A DNA stretch of 64,000 bases from Paenibacillus sp. USDA918EY (GTDB taxonomy: Bacteria; Bacillota; Bacilli; Paenibacillales; Paenibacillaceae), in contig NZ_WTWY01000004.1 in the NCBI RefSeq assembly GCF_009870825.1, forward strand, positions 186,001 to 250,000. The letters run 5' to 3'. Positions 50,764 to 58,578 of the stretch are shown here, piece by piece (position 1 is the stretch's first letter; the number at the start of each line of letters is the position of its first letter). The notes beneath the pieces are model-generated. The model made no database searches. It was not told the origin of the DNA and was given only the letters and a program-made list of their open reading frames with translations. Position numbers and translations under genes: made by a program.

Positions 50764-51057
50764 GTGAATACTTCGTCATTTATCAGCGGCGTTTTGATCG
50801 GCGCCGCGGCAACTGCCCTCGTATCCAGAGGAAAAGGAACGCTTACTTCCGCCATCGCCCATAATGCGGGCAAAATGATGGACATCGGCTCGATCGGATC
50901 CATCGCCGGGAACAACCATGCATCCCAGTATTCGGACATCCATTCCAAAGGGGAAAGCATGAAGCAAATCAACGCATTCATCAACAGCAATCCCGACGTG
51001 AAAAGGGAAGTCGACGCGATTTTGAAGGAGACAAATACCGTCATTCCGGGCATGTAA
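50764..51057 (+). CDS. Small unknown protein with Gly/Ala-rich N-terminus
   Basis: A 97-residue protein starting at GTG 50764; AAGGAGG lies 8 nt before it. The N-terminus SSFISGVLIGAAATALVSRG has the look of a short YtxH-like membrane or surface anchor (one hydrophobic segment, residues about 5-20). The rest is polar: HNAGKMMDIGSIGSIAG, then a helical C-terminus NAFINSNPDVKREVDAILKETN. No catalytic motif. Family not recognised. Confidence 0.75.
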   Translation: MNTSSFISGVLIGAAATALVSRGKGTLTSAIAHNAGKMMDIGSIGSIAGNNHASQYSDIHSKGESMKQINAFINSNPDVKREVDAILKETNTVIPGM

Positions 51058-51073
51058 CAGCCTGAAAACTCAT

Positions 51074-51119
51074 AAGAATCATTTTTGGGGCGCTACACGC
51101 TCAAAATGATTCTTTTTTT
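51074..51119 (+). terminator. Intrinsic terminator
   Basis: Stem AAGAATCATTTT / AAAATGATTCTT with a loop near CGCTACACGC and TTTTTTTG. Confidence 0.9.
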
Positions 51120-51125
51120 GTCCAT

Positions 51126-51154
51126 TTTACAGCGTGCATTTTGAGTTATATAAT
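51126..51154 (+). promoter_or_regulatory. Sigma-A promoter of the mecA-family gene
   Basis: TTTACA, 17-nt spacer, perfect TATAAT; about 90 nt before the start. Confidence 0.65.
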
Positions 51155-51245
51155 GATAACATACTTACATAGAACTATTTTCAGCACACCATTATGAAGG
51201 ACATCATAATTTGTTATAACATTGCTTACAGAGGAGGATCCTGTC

Positions 51246-51860
51246 ATGAAAATAGAACGATTAAGCTCAGATAAGATACGGATTTTCCTCACGTTCGACG
51301 ATTTGAGTGAGCGAGGAATTCAGAAGGAAGACATGTGGAAGGAACTTCCGAAAGTCCATGAGCTGTTCACAGAAATGATGGATCAAGCCTATAACGAACT
51401 CGGTTTTGACGCAACCGGACCGCTCGCCGTGGAAGTTTTTGCCCTTCCCGCTCAAGGCATGGTCGTCATCGTGACCCGTGGAAAATATGACCATCAGCAT
51501 TATAGCCACTTAGGGGAAGATGAGCTTCCCGAAGAGGTTTACGAAATGGAAGTCACCTTGGAACAAAGCGACTCCATCGTATACGCTTTCGATGATTTTG
51601 AAGTGCTGATCGAGGCTGCGCATGTTCTCGGCGGTCAAATTACGGAGGAAGGCCGTCTTTATCATTATAGAGATCAATGGGTTTTGTTTATGGATCCGGA
51701 GCAGATCGATTCCGGCAAACATTCGTCGCTCATCGCCGTTTTGGCTGAATACGGGGAAGCCGCTTCCTATACCGAAGCGGTTCTCGATGAATACGGCAAG
51801 GTGGTCATGCCCGAGAAGGCGATCGCAACGATCCGCGAACATTTTAAAAGACAGGATTAA
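51246..51860 (+). CDS. mecA: MecA-family adaptor protein (genetic competence negative regulator)
   Basis: A 204-residue adaptor that hands substrates such as ComK to the ClpC/ClpP protease. N-terminal substrate-binding domain (about 1-75: MKIERLSSDKIRIFLTFDDLSERGI), acidic linker, C-terminal ClpC-binding domain (about 105-200: SDSIVYAFDDFEVLIEAAHVL ... ALAEYGE). B. subtilis has MecA and the paralogue YpbH; the genomic place after the ypb region fits YpbH, so the two cannot be told apart here. ATG 51246 follows AGAGGAGGATCCTGTC. Confidence 0.9.
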   Translation: MKIERLSSDKIRIFLTFDDLSERGIQKEDMWKELPKVHELFTEMMDQAYNELGFDATGPLAVEVFALPAQGMVVIVTRGKYDHQHYSHLGEDELPEEVYEMEVTLEQSDSIVYAFDDFEVLIEAAHVLGGQITEEGRLYHYRDQWVLFMDPEQIDSGKHSSLIAVLAEYGEAASYTEAVLDEYGKVVMPEKAIATIREHFKRQD

Positions 51861-51953
51861 CGGCTTGTCATCCCATGAGCATTGCTGCTTCATGGGATGA
51901 ATTGCTTTTGGTTCAAGCAGCAGAATTTTACACAGCAAAAAGGGGGAAAGACG

Positions 51954-52649
51954 GTGCTTTGGTTTTCGATTATTGCTTCGGCGTTGGCGCCGGGTCTCGC
52001 CCTTTTGACGTATTTCTACCTGAAGGACAGATACGAGCAGGAGCCGCTTATGATGGTGATCAAGGTGTTCGTGCTCGGTTTTCTGATCGTTGTCCCTGTA
52101 ATGATCATCCAGCGGGGAATGACAAACGGATTCGGCGGCAATCCGTATGTGGAATCGTTTATCATATCGTCTTTCGTCGAGGAATTTCTGAAATGGTTCG
52201 TGTTGTACCATATGATATATAACCATACCGAGTTTGACGAGCCGTACGACGGCATTGTATACGCGGTCGCGATCTCGCTCGGTTTTGCCACGGTCGAAAA
52301 CGTCATGTACGCTTGGTACAGCCACGCTTCGATCGGAGCGATGTTCCTGCGGGCGCTGCTGCCGGTATCGGGGCATGCGATGTTCGGCGTGATGATGGGG
52401 TATTACCTCGGCCGGGCGCGTTTTTCCCAGGGTGCAAAAGCCAAACGTTTTCTCGTGTACTCCATGGTGATTCCGTGGTTCTGGCACGGCGTGTACGACC
52501 TGATCCTCGCCACCATGACCCAATACTGGATTTGGTTCATCGTTCCGCTTATGGCCTTTTTGTGGTACGGAGGCATGGGAAAGGTCACGCGGGCGAACAA
52601 CCGCTCTCCGTTCCGTTTTCTCAAGCGGGAGGAAGAGGTTAATACGTAA
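51954..52649 (+). CDS. prsW: Intramembrane protease PrsW
   Basis: A 231-residue polytopic protease with about seven helices. Conserved family motifs: F-V-E-E-F-L-K-W (about 75-82), VYAVAISLGFATVENVMY (Glu), SGHAMFGVMMGYYLG and WHGVYDLIL with the His/Asp. In B. subtilis PrsW makes the first cut of anti-sigma RsiW. GTG 51954 follows AAAAAGGGGGAAAGACG; the upstream ATG at 51882 lacks a site. Lies before ypeB, the B. subtilis location. Confidence 0.92.
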   Translation: MLWFSIIASALAPGLALLTYFYLKDRYEQEPLMMVIKVFVLGFLIVVPVMIIQRGMTNGFGGNPYVESFIISSFVEEFLKWFVLYHMIYNHTEFDEPYDGIVYAVAISLGFATVENVMYAWYSHASIGAMFLRALLPVSGHAMFGVMMGYYLGRARFSQGAKAKRFLVYSMVIPWFWHGVYDLILATMTQYWIWFIVPLMAFLWYGGMGKVTRANNRSPFRFLKREEEVNT

Positions 52650-52654
52650 CGAAA

Positions 52655-52722
52655 ATGGGCACACTTGATCCTAAAAGATTCCAACGCATGGAAATCTTAT
52701 TCAGGATCGGGGGTGCTTTTTT
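52655..52722 (+). terminator. Terminator-like hairpin overlapping the next ribosome site
   Basis: Arms 52659-52672 (GCACACTTGATCCT) and 52703-52716 (AGGATCGGGGGTGC) pair over 10-13 positions, with a nested AAGATT / AATCTT stem. Seven Ts follow at 52717-52723, giving a plausible intrinsic terminator after prsW. The 3' arm also contains the GGGGGTG of the next ORF. Confidence 0.65.
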
Positions 52723-52871
52723 TGCGCGTCAAAGTGACCATCGTATGCAAACAATGCGGGGAACGTTTCGTTCTGCGGGGCAAAAGGGATCGCGGGCGGA
52801 TCGAAACGGGTTTTAAGCAATGCCTTTGCAACAATAAAAGCCATTTCGACATCGAAGAACTTCCGTTCTAA
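52722..52871 (+). CDS. Small zinc-ribbon-like protein
   Basis: A 49-residue protein starting at TTG 52722 (TTGCGCGTC) with GGGGGTG as ribosome site. The order is V-C-K-Q-C-G-E-R near the start and K-Q-C-L-C-N-N in the middle, so two CxxC/CxC pairs (C9, C12, C34, C36) can hold a zinc ion. The remainder is basic (LRGKRDRGRIETG) then acidic (HFDIEELPF). I know no function. A GTG at 52713 is an alternative start. The start codon is formed by the end of a 7-T terminator run. Confidence 0.68.
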   Translation: MRVKVTIVCKQCGERFVLRGKRDRGRIETGFKQCLCNNKSHFDIEELPF

Positions 52872-53036
52872 TCCTTCGTCCAAAAATGGCTCGGCATGCT
52901 GCCAATTGATGCATAAGACTCCTTTCTTCTTGTCAAACTAACAGCAGCAACCAGAAGAGTGATCATAATCAGCCGTTTTCAATGCGGATCAGCTTGGTTT
53001 GATCGATTCAGCTGAAGAAAGGAGATTTGAGCAATA

Positions 53037-54401
53037 ATGTACAAGCGGTTAAGCGCTGTTTTGTTTCCCATCGTAACCCTGCTGATGATCGGGGCGTTCG
53101 TGTGGGGGTATCAGGAGAACCAGGAAAAAAACTCGATTTTGATCAAAGCCGAAAACCAATACCAGCGCGCGTTCCACAATTTGTCCTACCACATGGACCG
53201 GCTTCACAGCGAGCTGGGGAACACGCTGGCGGTCAGCTCTTCCTCCAACGCGATGCACCGCAAGGGGCTGATCAATGTATGGAGGCTGACCAGCGAAGCC
53301 CAAAACGAGATCAACCAGCTTCCGCTGACGATGCTTCCGTTTAATAAAACCGAGGACTTCCTGTCCCGGATTTCCAATTTCTCCTACCAGACGTCCATGC
53401 GGAACCTCGAGAAGGAACCGCTCTCCAAGGAGGAGCTTCAACACTTGAAGGTGCTTTACAAAAATTCCGGCGACATCACGAAAGACCTTCAAAACGTGCA
53501 AAGCAAGGTCATTCAAAACCGGCTGCGCTGGATGGACGTGGAAAGCGCCATGGCCTCCGAAGAGAAGCAGATGGACAACACGATCATTGACGGTTTCAAA
53601 ACCGTCGACAAGCGCGTCGGCGAATATCCGGAACTGAACTGGGGCCCTGCCGTATCCAGCATATACAGCAAACGCTCCGTCAAAATGCTTTCCGGCACGC
53701 CGGTATCGAAGGAAGACATCAAACGCAAGGCCGCGCAATTCGCGGACGCCGGCGCCGGCGCTTCCATCCAAGTGACGGAAAACGGCAAGGGAACGGATTG
53801 GGAATCCTATACCGCCACCGTGAAATCGAAAAACCATCCGTCCGTCGTGTCGATGGATTTCACGAAAAAAGGCGGGCTGCTGATCAGCTATCACGATAAC
53901 CGTCAAATCGGACATAAAGCAGTCACCATGGAACAGGCCAAGGCGAATGCGGATCACTTCCTGAACAAAAAGGGGTATAAAAACATGGCCGCCGTAGCTG
54001 CGGACCAATACGGGAACATGGGCAACCTGACCTATGTCAGCCAGCAAGACGGCGTGCTCATTTATCCGGAAAAACTGACGGTTCGCGTCGGATTGGACAA
54101 CGGCGAGGTGACCGGATTTCAGGCAAGCGATTACGTCTATGAACATAAAGACGGCAAACGGAATTTGCCGAAACCGAAAATGACCGTCGAGCAGGTCCGC
54201 AAAAAATTGAATCCGGAATTCAAGGAAACCTACAACCGGCTGGCCCTCATTAAAGACGATACGGCCCAAGAAGCGCTTTGCTACGAAATCGGCGGCAACA
54301 TCAACGGATCCAGATACCGCATGTATCTGGACGCAAACGACGGCTCGGAAAAAATGGTGGAGGAGCTGAAATCTTCCGACCGCCAGGCGGCCGTCAGATA
54401 A
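53037..54401 (+). CDS. ypeB: Germination protein YpeB
   Basis: A 454-residue spore membrane protein that holds the cortex-lytic enzyme SleB in the spore. N-terminal membrane anchor (about 8-24, VLFPIVTLLMIGAFVWGY), a helical region with QYQRAFHNLSYHMDRLHSELGNTLAVSS (about 42-69), then PepSY-like repeats (about 220-440) such as MEQAKANADHFLNKKGY and VEQVRKKLNPEF. ATG 53037 follows AAAGGAGATTTGAGCAATA. The usual partner gene sleB, upstream of ypeB in B. subtilis, is not in this window. Confidence 0.93.
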   Translation: MYKRLSAVLFPIVTLLMIGAFVWGYQENQEKNSILIKAENQYQRAFHNLSYHMDRLHSELGNTLAVSSSSNAMHRKGLINVWRLTSEAQNEINQLPLTMLPFNKTEDFLSRISNFSYQTSMRNLEKEPLSKEELQHLKVLYKNSGDITKDLQNVQSKVIQNRLRWMDVESAMASEEKQMDNTIIDGFKTVDKRVGEYPELNWGPAVSSIYSKRSVKMLSGTPVSKEDIKRKAAQFADAGAGASIQVTENGKGTDWESYTATVKSKNHPSVVSMDFTKKGGLLISYHDNRQIGHKAVTMEQAKANADHFLNKKGYKNMAAVAADQYGNMGNLTYVSQQDGVLIYPEKLTVRVGLDNGEVTGFQASDYVYEHKDGKRNLPKPKMTVEQVRKKLNPEFKETYNRLALIKDDTAQEALCYEIGGNINGSRYRMYLDANDGSEKMVEELKSSDRQAAVR

Positions 54402-54425
54402 AAACGACATTGTACCCAGCTTGCG

Positions 54426-54461
54426 AAGGGGGCCTTTTATGAAAAAAGGCTCCCTTTTTTA
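54426..54461 (+). terminator. Intrinsic terminator after ypeB
   Basis: Stem AAGGGGGCCTTTT / AAAAAGGCTCCCTT with a short ATG loop and TTTTTT. Confidence 0.88.
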
Positions 54462-54491
54462 TGATTTATGCCATACCTGCGACAAAAGACA

Positions 54492-54500
54492 TGGTATAAT
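54492..54500 (+). promoter_or_regulatory. Extended -10 promoter of ypfA
   Basis: TGGTATAAT (TGnTATAAT) with no good -35. Its predicted start point lies within the first codons of an upstream in-frame ATG (54507), which supports the GTG 54531 start. Confidence 0.5.
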
Positions 54501-54530
54501 CGGGTTATGCGGTTAATTTTGGAGCTGGCG

Positions 54531-55190
54531 GTGAACTTTTTGTATCCGAAAATCAGTGACGTATTGTATATTAGCGTAGATTCGGGGGACGAAAAAGAAA
54601 CGGGGATTCAGTACAAATCGAGAATCGCCGATATCGATGAGGATTCGATGCTGATCGAGGTCCCGATCCAGGAAGGCAGCGGTCAGCTGAAAAAGCTGTT
54701 CGTCGGGGATGAACTTTCCATTTATTTTATGACGGAAGGCGGCGTCAAAAACTACTTCAATTCTTACGTAACCGGTTTCAAGCAGGACGTCATCCGTATG
54801 GTGCGAATCCGGAAGCCCGATCCCGATTCGATCGGCAAAATCCAGCGGCGCAGCTTTTTGCGGGTGAACGGCGAGCTTGAGGTCGCGGTCAAAACGGACA
54901 AACAATTGCGTTTCCTGGCGCGGACCGACGATGTCGGAGGGGGAGGGATTTCTTTTTACTGCGACGCGGAGCACCAGGTTGCGGAAGGGGAGAAAGTGTC
55001 CTGCTGGGTCGTCGTACCTTATAAAAACGCCAGCCTGGAACACGTGCCATTCGATGGGGAAATCGTCAGGATCAAGGCGCTCGAGAACGGCCGGAAAATC
55101 GTCATGGTCAAATTCACGGCGATCGCGGACATGGAGCGGCAGAAGCTGATCAAATATTGCTTTGAACGCCAGCTTGATTTCAGGCGGTAA
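54531..55190 (+). CDS. ypfA: PilZ flagellar brake protein (YpfA, YcgR-like)
   Basis: A 219-residue protein: N-terminal YcgR/YpfA domain (about 1-100) and C-terminal PilZ domain (about 105-215). C-di-GMP motif Q-R-R-S-F-L-R-V (RxxxR) and D-V-G-G-G-G-I-S-F (the D/NxSxxG loop has Gly for Ser). On binding c-di-GMP the family slows the flagellar motor. GTG 54531 has TTTTGGAGCTGGCG before it; ATG 54507 is only 7 nt after TATAAT, so it would be leaderless. Next to ypfB and cmk as in B. subtilis. Confidence 0.86.
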   Translation: MNFLYPKISDVLYISVDSGDEKETGIQYKSRIADIDEDSMLIEVPIQEGSGQLKKLFVGDELSIYFMTEGGVKNYFNSYVTGFKQDVIRMVRIRKPDPDSIGKIQRRSFLRVNGELEVAVKTDKQLRFLARTDDVGGGGISFYCDAEHQVAEGEKVSCWVVVPYKNASLEHVPFDGEIVRIKALENGRKIVMVKFTAIADMERQKLIKYCFERQLDFRR

Positions 55191-55275
55191 GGATTTTAGC
55201 GGAACCGCAGACGAGGGCGCATAAAAGGAGGGACTTCCGGACAACGTAATAGGAAAAATCCGGGGGTGCTTCCAT

Positions 55276-55497
55276 ATGAACGAAAAAGAGCAGGTTAAGC
55301 AATATGTGCAGCTCTTCGAACGGCTGAGCGAACAAGCGGGAAAATGGACGAAAATTTTGCTCGTCTTTTTGATTGCCGCTCTGGTCTTTTTTCAAGCAGC
55401 CTTGCATATCCATTCGCTCCGGCCGTTGATTTCGCCGGTGGACCGGCTGGACGGGATTCCGATCAAAGAACGGAATGTCAAGGATTGGCATGAGTGA
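55276..55497 (+). CDS. ypfB: YpfB family small membrane protein (DUF5359)
   Basis: A 73-residue protein with one membrane helix (about 27-44, ILLVFLIAALVFFQAALHI) after an amphipathic basic-acidic N-terminus and with a polar C-terminus SPVDRLDGIPI. ATG 55276 follows AATCCGGGGGTGCTTCCAT. Identified by order (ypfA-ypfB-cmk) and general form. Function unknown. Confidence 0.78.
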   Translation: MNEKEQVKQYVQLFERLSEQAGKWTKILLVFLIAALVFFQAALHIHSLRPLISPVDRLDGIPIKERNVKDWHE

Positions 55498-55512
55498 ATC
55501 AATGGGTCTTTT

Positions 55513-55541
55513 TTGCATCGATGTAGGTTGTGTGGTATAAT
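55513..55541 (+). promoter_or_regulatory. Sigma-A promoter upstream of cmk
   Basis: TTGCAT, 17-nt spacer, TGG-TATAAT with extended -10. Predicted start is only a few nucleotides before a terminator hairpin. Confidence 0.6.
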
Positions 55542-55548
55542 TTTCACA

Positions 55549-55575
55549 GCGCAGGCAATGCCTGCTTTTTTCTTG
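55549..55575 (+). terminator. Intrinsic terminator between ypfB and cmk
   Basis: Stem GCAGGC / GCCTGC with a 3-nt loop and TTTTTTC. It is placed right after the preceding promoter. Confidence 0.75.
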
Positions 55576-55701
55576 AAGTGATCGAAAGAAGCGTTTGCTT
55601 TATCCTTAGCCGCTTCCGTTCGCGGGAGAACGCCGCTCGCAAACGGCGTCCTCGCGGTAGTCACAATCTCTTATGCTTATGTATTGAGGAGGAATGCCCC
55701 T

Positions 55702-56397
55702 TTGAGTAGGCAGGGGACGGAGAACAACTTGAAGATCAATATCGCGATTGATGGACCTGCCGGGGCGGGAAAAAGCACGATTGCTCGTTTGGTGGCCAAA
55801 GAGCTGTCCTACATATATGTGGATACCGGCGCCATGTACCGGGCGGTGACCTGGCATATGCTCAAAGCCGGCATCAAGCCGGAATCTGCCGCTGAAGTGC
55901 TGCGTCACGCTCAAGCGATGGAGATTGAACTGATTCCGGGCGCCGACGGGCAAAAGGTGCTGGTGGACGGTCGGGATGTGACGCCGTATATCCGTTCTCT
56001 TGAGGTTAGCGGCATGGTGTCGCAATATGCGCAAATCGAAGGGCTCCGCAAGCATTTGGTAGCGCTGCAACAGCAGATGGCTGCCCGCAAGGGGGTCGTC
56101 ATGGACGGCAGGGACATCGGCACGACGGTTCTGCCGAACGCGGAATTGAAAATTTTCATGACCGCCAGCGTGAAGGAACGTGCCCTCCGTCGCTTCAAAG
56201 AGTTGGGTGATGCGCAGGGCGTGACCCTGGAACAGCTTGAGAAGGATATTTCCGAACGCGATCGTTTGGATGCGGGACGCGAAATTTCGCCGCTGCGTTG
56301 CGCGGATGACGCCATCGTGCTGGATACGACGCATATGGACATCCCTCAGGTTGTCGACACGATCGTTTCCTATTGCAAAACGCATACGAACTCTTAA
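55702..56397 (+). CDS. cmk: (d)CMP kinase
   Basis: A 231-residue nucleoside monophosphate kinase. P-loop GPAGAGKST (about 20-28), YVDTGAMYRAVTW, VVMDGRDIGTTVLPNAE, and the lid region ERDRLDAGREISPLRCADDAI. Start TTG 55702 uses GAGGAGGAATGCCCCTT; TTG 55729 (GGAGAACAAC before it) is possible and would remove nine residues. The gene before rpsA-like and der is the B. subtilis position. Confidence 0.93.
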   Translation: MSRQGTENNLKINIAIDGPAGAGKSTIARLVAKELSYIYVDTGAMYRAVTWHMLKAGIKPESAAEVLRHAQAMEIELIPGADGQKVLVDGRDVTPYIRSLEVSGMVSQYAQIEGLRKHLVALQQQMAARKGVVMDGRDIGTTVLPNAELKIFMTASVKERALRRFKELGDAQGVTLEQLEKDISERDRLDAGREISPLRCADDAIVLDTTHMDIPQVVDTIVSYCKTHTNS

Positions 56398-56415
56398 GAG
56401 TGGGGAGAAGGAAGC

Positions 56416-57006
56416 ATGTTTTACGAGTTTTGCCGGGGAGTTCTGAACGTGATGTTCACCTTGGTTTACCGCCTCGAGGCGGTGGGGGAGGAAAACATCC
56501 CGAAGGAGGGCGGAGTGCTGCTCTGCTCAAACCATCTCACCGTTCTGGATCCGATAACGGTAGGCATCAAAGTCAAACGCCGGATCAAATTCATGGCCAA
56601 AGCGGAGCTGTTTAAAGTGCCCGTTCTCGGACCGGTCATTACGAAGCTGGGCGCTTTTCCCGTCAAACGCGGAGGCGTCAGCAAAGAATCGATCAAAAAC
56701 TCCCTTACCATTTTGCGAAACGGCGAAGTGATGGGGATTTTTCCGGAAGGGACGCGCAACTCCGACAGCGGGGCGGCCAAAAAAGGAGCAGCGACTTTTG
56801 CCCTTCGAAGCGGAGCCGCGGTCGTGCCGGTCGCCATTATCGGCAATTACAAGTTTTTACGCAAAATGAAAGTGATATACGGTGTCCCTTTGGATTTGTC
56901 CGGTTTTAAGGAAATGGAATCCGGGGAAGCGGTGGAAGCCGTCACGGACAATATCATGTCCCGCATCCGCGAAATGCAGAAAACCGGGAAGCCGACGCTG
57001 AATTAG
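56416..57006 (+). CDS. plsC: 1-acyl-sn-glycerol-3-phosphate acyltransferase PlsC
   Basis: A 196-residue membrane-associated acyltransferase that makes phosphatidate. N-terminal hydrophobic segment (about 5-22), motif I N-H-x4-D (SNHLTVLDPI, about 36-45), motif III FPEGTRNSDSG, and VPVAIIGNY. ATG 56416 follows AGTGGGGAGAAGGAAGC. In B. subtilis plsC lies elsewhere; here it sits between cmk and rpsA, close to plsY and gpsA, making a phospholipid cluster. Confidence 0.92.
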   Translation: MFYEFCRGVLNVMFTLVYRLEAVGEENIPKEGGVLLCSNHLTVLDPITVGIKVKRRIKFMAKAELFKVPVLGPVITKLGAFPVKRGGVSKESIKNSLTILRNGEVMGIFPEGTRNSDSGAAKKGAATFALRSGAAVVPVAIIGNYKFLRKMKVIYGVPLDLSGFKEMESGEAVEAVTDNIMSRIREMQKTGKPTLN

Positions 57007-57129
57007 GCGCCTGTGAATGAAGGCAAGCACTTATTGGAAAGATATTTAACATATCTATCATGGAATGTTTTGAACTCTGCGTCAGCAGGTTTGAATAAAT
57101 GGTTTTTTTGAATTGAGGAGGGTATTGAC

Positions 57130-58359
57130 ATGTCGGAAGAAACTAAAAATCAAGAAACTGAAGTAAACCAGGAGGAAATGGACCAAATCGTTTCCTTGAA
57201 AAAAGGGGACACCGTAAAAGGTTCGATCGTCAAGCTGGAAGATAACCAAGCTTATGTAAGCATTGGATATAAATACGACGGTGTGATCCCTATTCGCGAA
57301 CTGTCTTCCGTTCATCTGGACAACGCATCGGACGCGGTTCAGATCGGGCAGGAGGTAGAATGCAAAGTGGTCAGCATCGACGACGAAAAAGAAAAGCTCG
57401 TTCTTTCCAAACGCGCGATCGACAGCGAAAACGCATGGGAAGAGCTCGAGAAGCATTTTGAAGCGCAAGACGCATTCGAAGTGACCGTTGCCGACGTCGT
57501 TAAAGGCGGCCTTGTCGCCGACGTGGGCGCACGCGGATTCATCCCGGCTTCCATGGTGGAGCGTCATTTCGTTGAAGACTTCAGCGATTACAAAGGACGC
57601 ACGCTGCGCGTAAAAGTGAAAGAAATCGACCGCGAAAACAACAAGGTCATTCTTTCCCAGAAAGACGTGCTGGACGAAGAATTCGAAGCCAACAAACTCA
57701 AAGTGATGTCCGAACTTCAAGAAGGACAGGAGCTTGAGGGCACGGTACAGCGTTTGACCCAATTCGGCGCATTCGTTGACGTAGGCGGCGTGGATGGACT
57801 GGTTCACGTATCCGAAATGGCATGGAACCATGTCGACAAACCTTCCGACGTTGTGTCCGAAGGAGACAAAGTAAGAGTCAAAGTTCTGAAAGTAGATCCT
57901 GAAAAAGGAAAAATCAGCCTCAGCATGAAAGCCGCTCAGCCTGGTCCATGGGATACTGCAGCAGAAAAATTCCATATCGGCGACGTGGTGACGGGCGAAG
58001 TCAAACGTCTGGTGACCTTCGGTGCATTCGTTGAGCTTGCTCCAGGAGTCGAAGGACTTGTTCATATTTCCCAAATTTCTCATAAGCACATCGGAACTCC
58101 GCATGAAGTTCTGAAAGAAGGACAAGAAGTTCAAGTGAAAATTCTTGACATCAATACCGCTGAAAAACGCGTCAGCCTAAGCATCAAGGAAACGGAAGAA
58201 GCTCCGGCTCCTGCGCCTAAAGCGGACAGACCTGCAAAAAGCGGCGGCGGCAACCACAAGGATGAGCTTAAAGACAATCCTAACGTATCCCTGAGCAACC
58301 AAGGCCTCAGCATTACGCTTGGGGAACGTTTTGGAGACAAACTGAGCAAATTCAAGTGA
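57130..58359 (+). CDS. rpsA: S1 RNA-binding domain protein (RpsA/YpfD-like)
   Basis: A 409-residue protein with four S1 (OB-fold) domains: about 18-85, 103-172, 188-258 and 275-345. The latter two are canonical: GTVQRLTQFGAFVDVGGVDGLVHVSE and GEVKRLVTFGAFVELAPGVEGLVHISQ. An Ala/Pro/Lys linker and a C-terminal tail follow. Gram-negative S1 has six domains, so this is the shorter Bacillus-type homologue. ATG 57130 follows TTGAGGAGGGTATTGAC. Likely RNA-binding/translation related. Confidence 0.92.
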   Translation: MSEETKNQETEVNQEEMDQIVSLKKGDTVKGSIVKLEDNQAYVSIGYKYDGVIPIRELSSVHLDNASDAVQIGQEVECKVVSIDDEKEKLVLSKRAIDSENAWEELEKHFEAQDAFEVTVADVVKGGLVADVGARGFIPASMVERHFVEDFSDYKGRTLRVKVKEIDRENNKVILSQKDVLDEEFEANKLKVMSELQEGQELEGTVQRLTQFGAFVDVGGVDGLVHVSEMAWNHVDKPSDVVSEGDKVRVKVLKVDPEKGKISLSMKAAQPGPWDTAAEKFHIGDVVTGEVKRLVTFGAFVELAPGVEGLVHISQISHKHIGTPHEVLKEGQEVQVKILDINTAEKRVSLSIKETEEAPAPAPKADRPAKSGGGNHKDELKDNPNVSLSNQGLSITLGERFGDKLSKFK

Positions 58360-58384
58360 TTGTCTCGTCTCGAAAATGAAAAAC

Positions 58385-58414
58385 GGCGAACCCTCATCGG
58401 GTTCGCTTTTTTTC
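58385..58414 (+). terminator. Intrinsic terminator after rpsA
   Basis: Stem GCGAACCC / GGGTTCGC with a short loop followed by TTTTTTTC. Confidence 0.92.
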
Positions 58415-58578
58415 TTTCCCCAAAGCCGCAAAAACGGATCCGGGGCGGCCATGCGGCGCATGGAATCCCGTTTCTACGGGAAAATAGGATTAATAAACGG
58501 ATCCGCCCATGAAACGTTAGCCAAAATAAGTGTTTTTTGCTATGATGATTATCGTAAGTATTGACAGGAGGAGTGAAT

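Noticed and set aside
52813..52914. 33-codon minus-strand frame with AAAGGAG before its ATG
   Set aside because: The ribosome site is good but the spacing is tight, the frame is antisense to the zinc-ribbon gene, and the protein has no pattern I know; too weak to annotate.
58376..58564. 62-codon plus-strand frame between rpsA and der
   Set aside because: It begins in the rpsA terminator and lacks a ribosome site.
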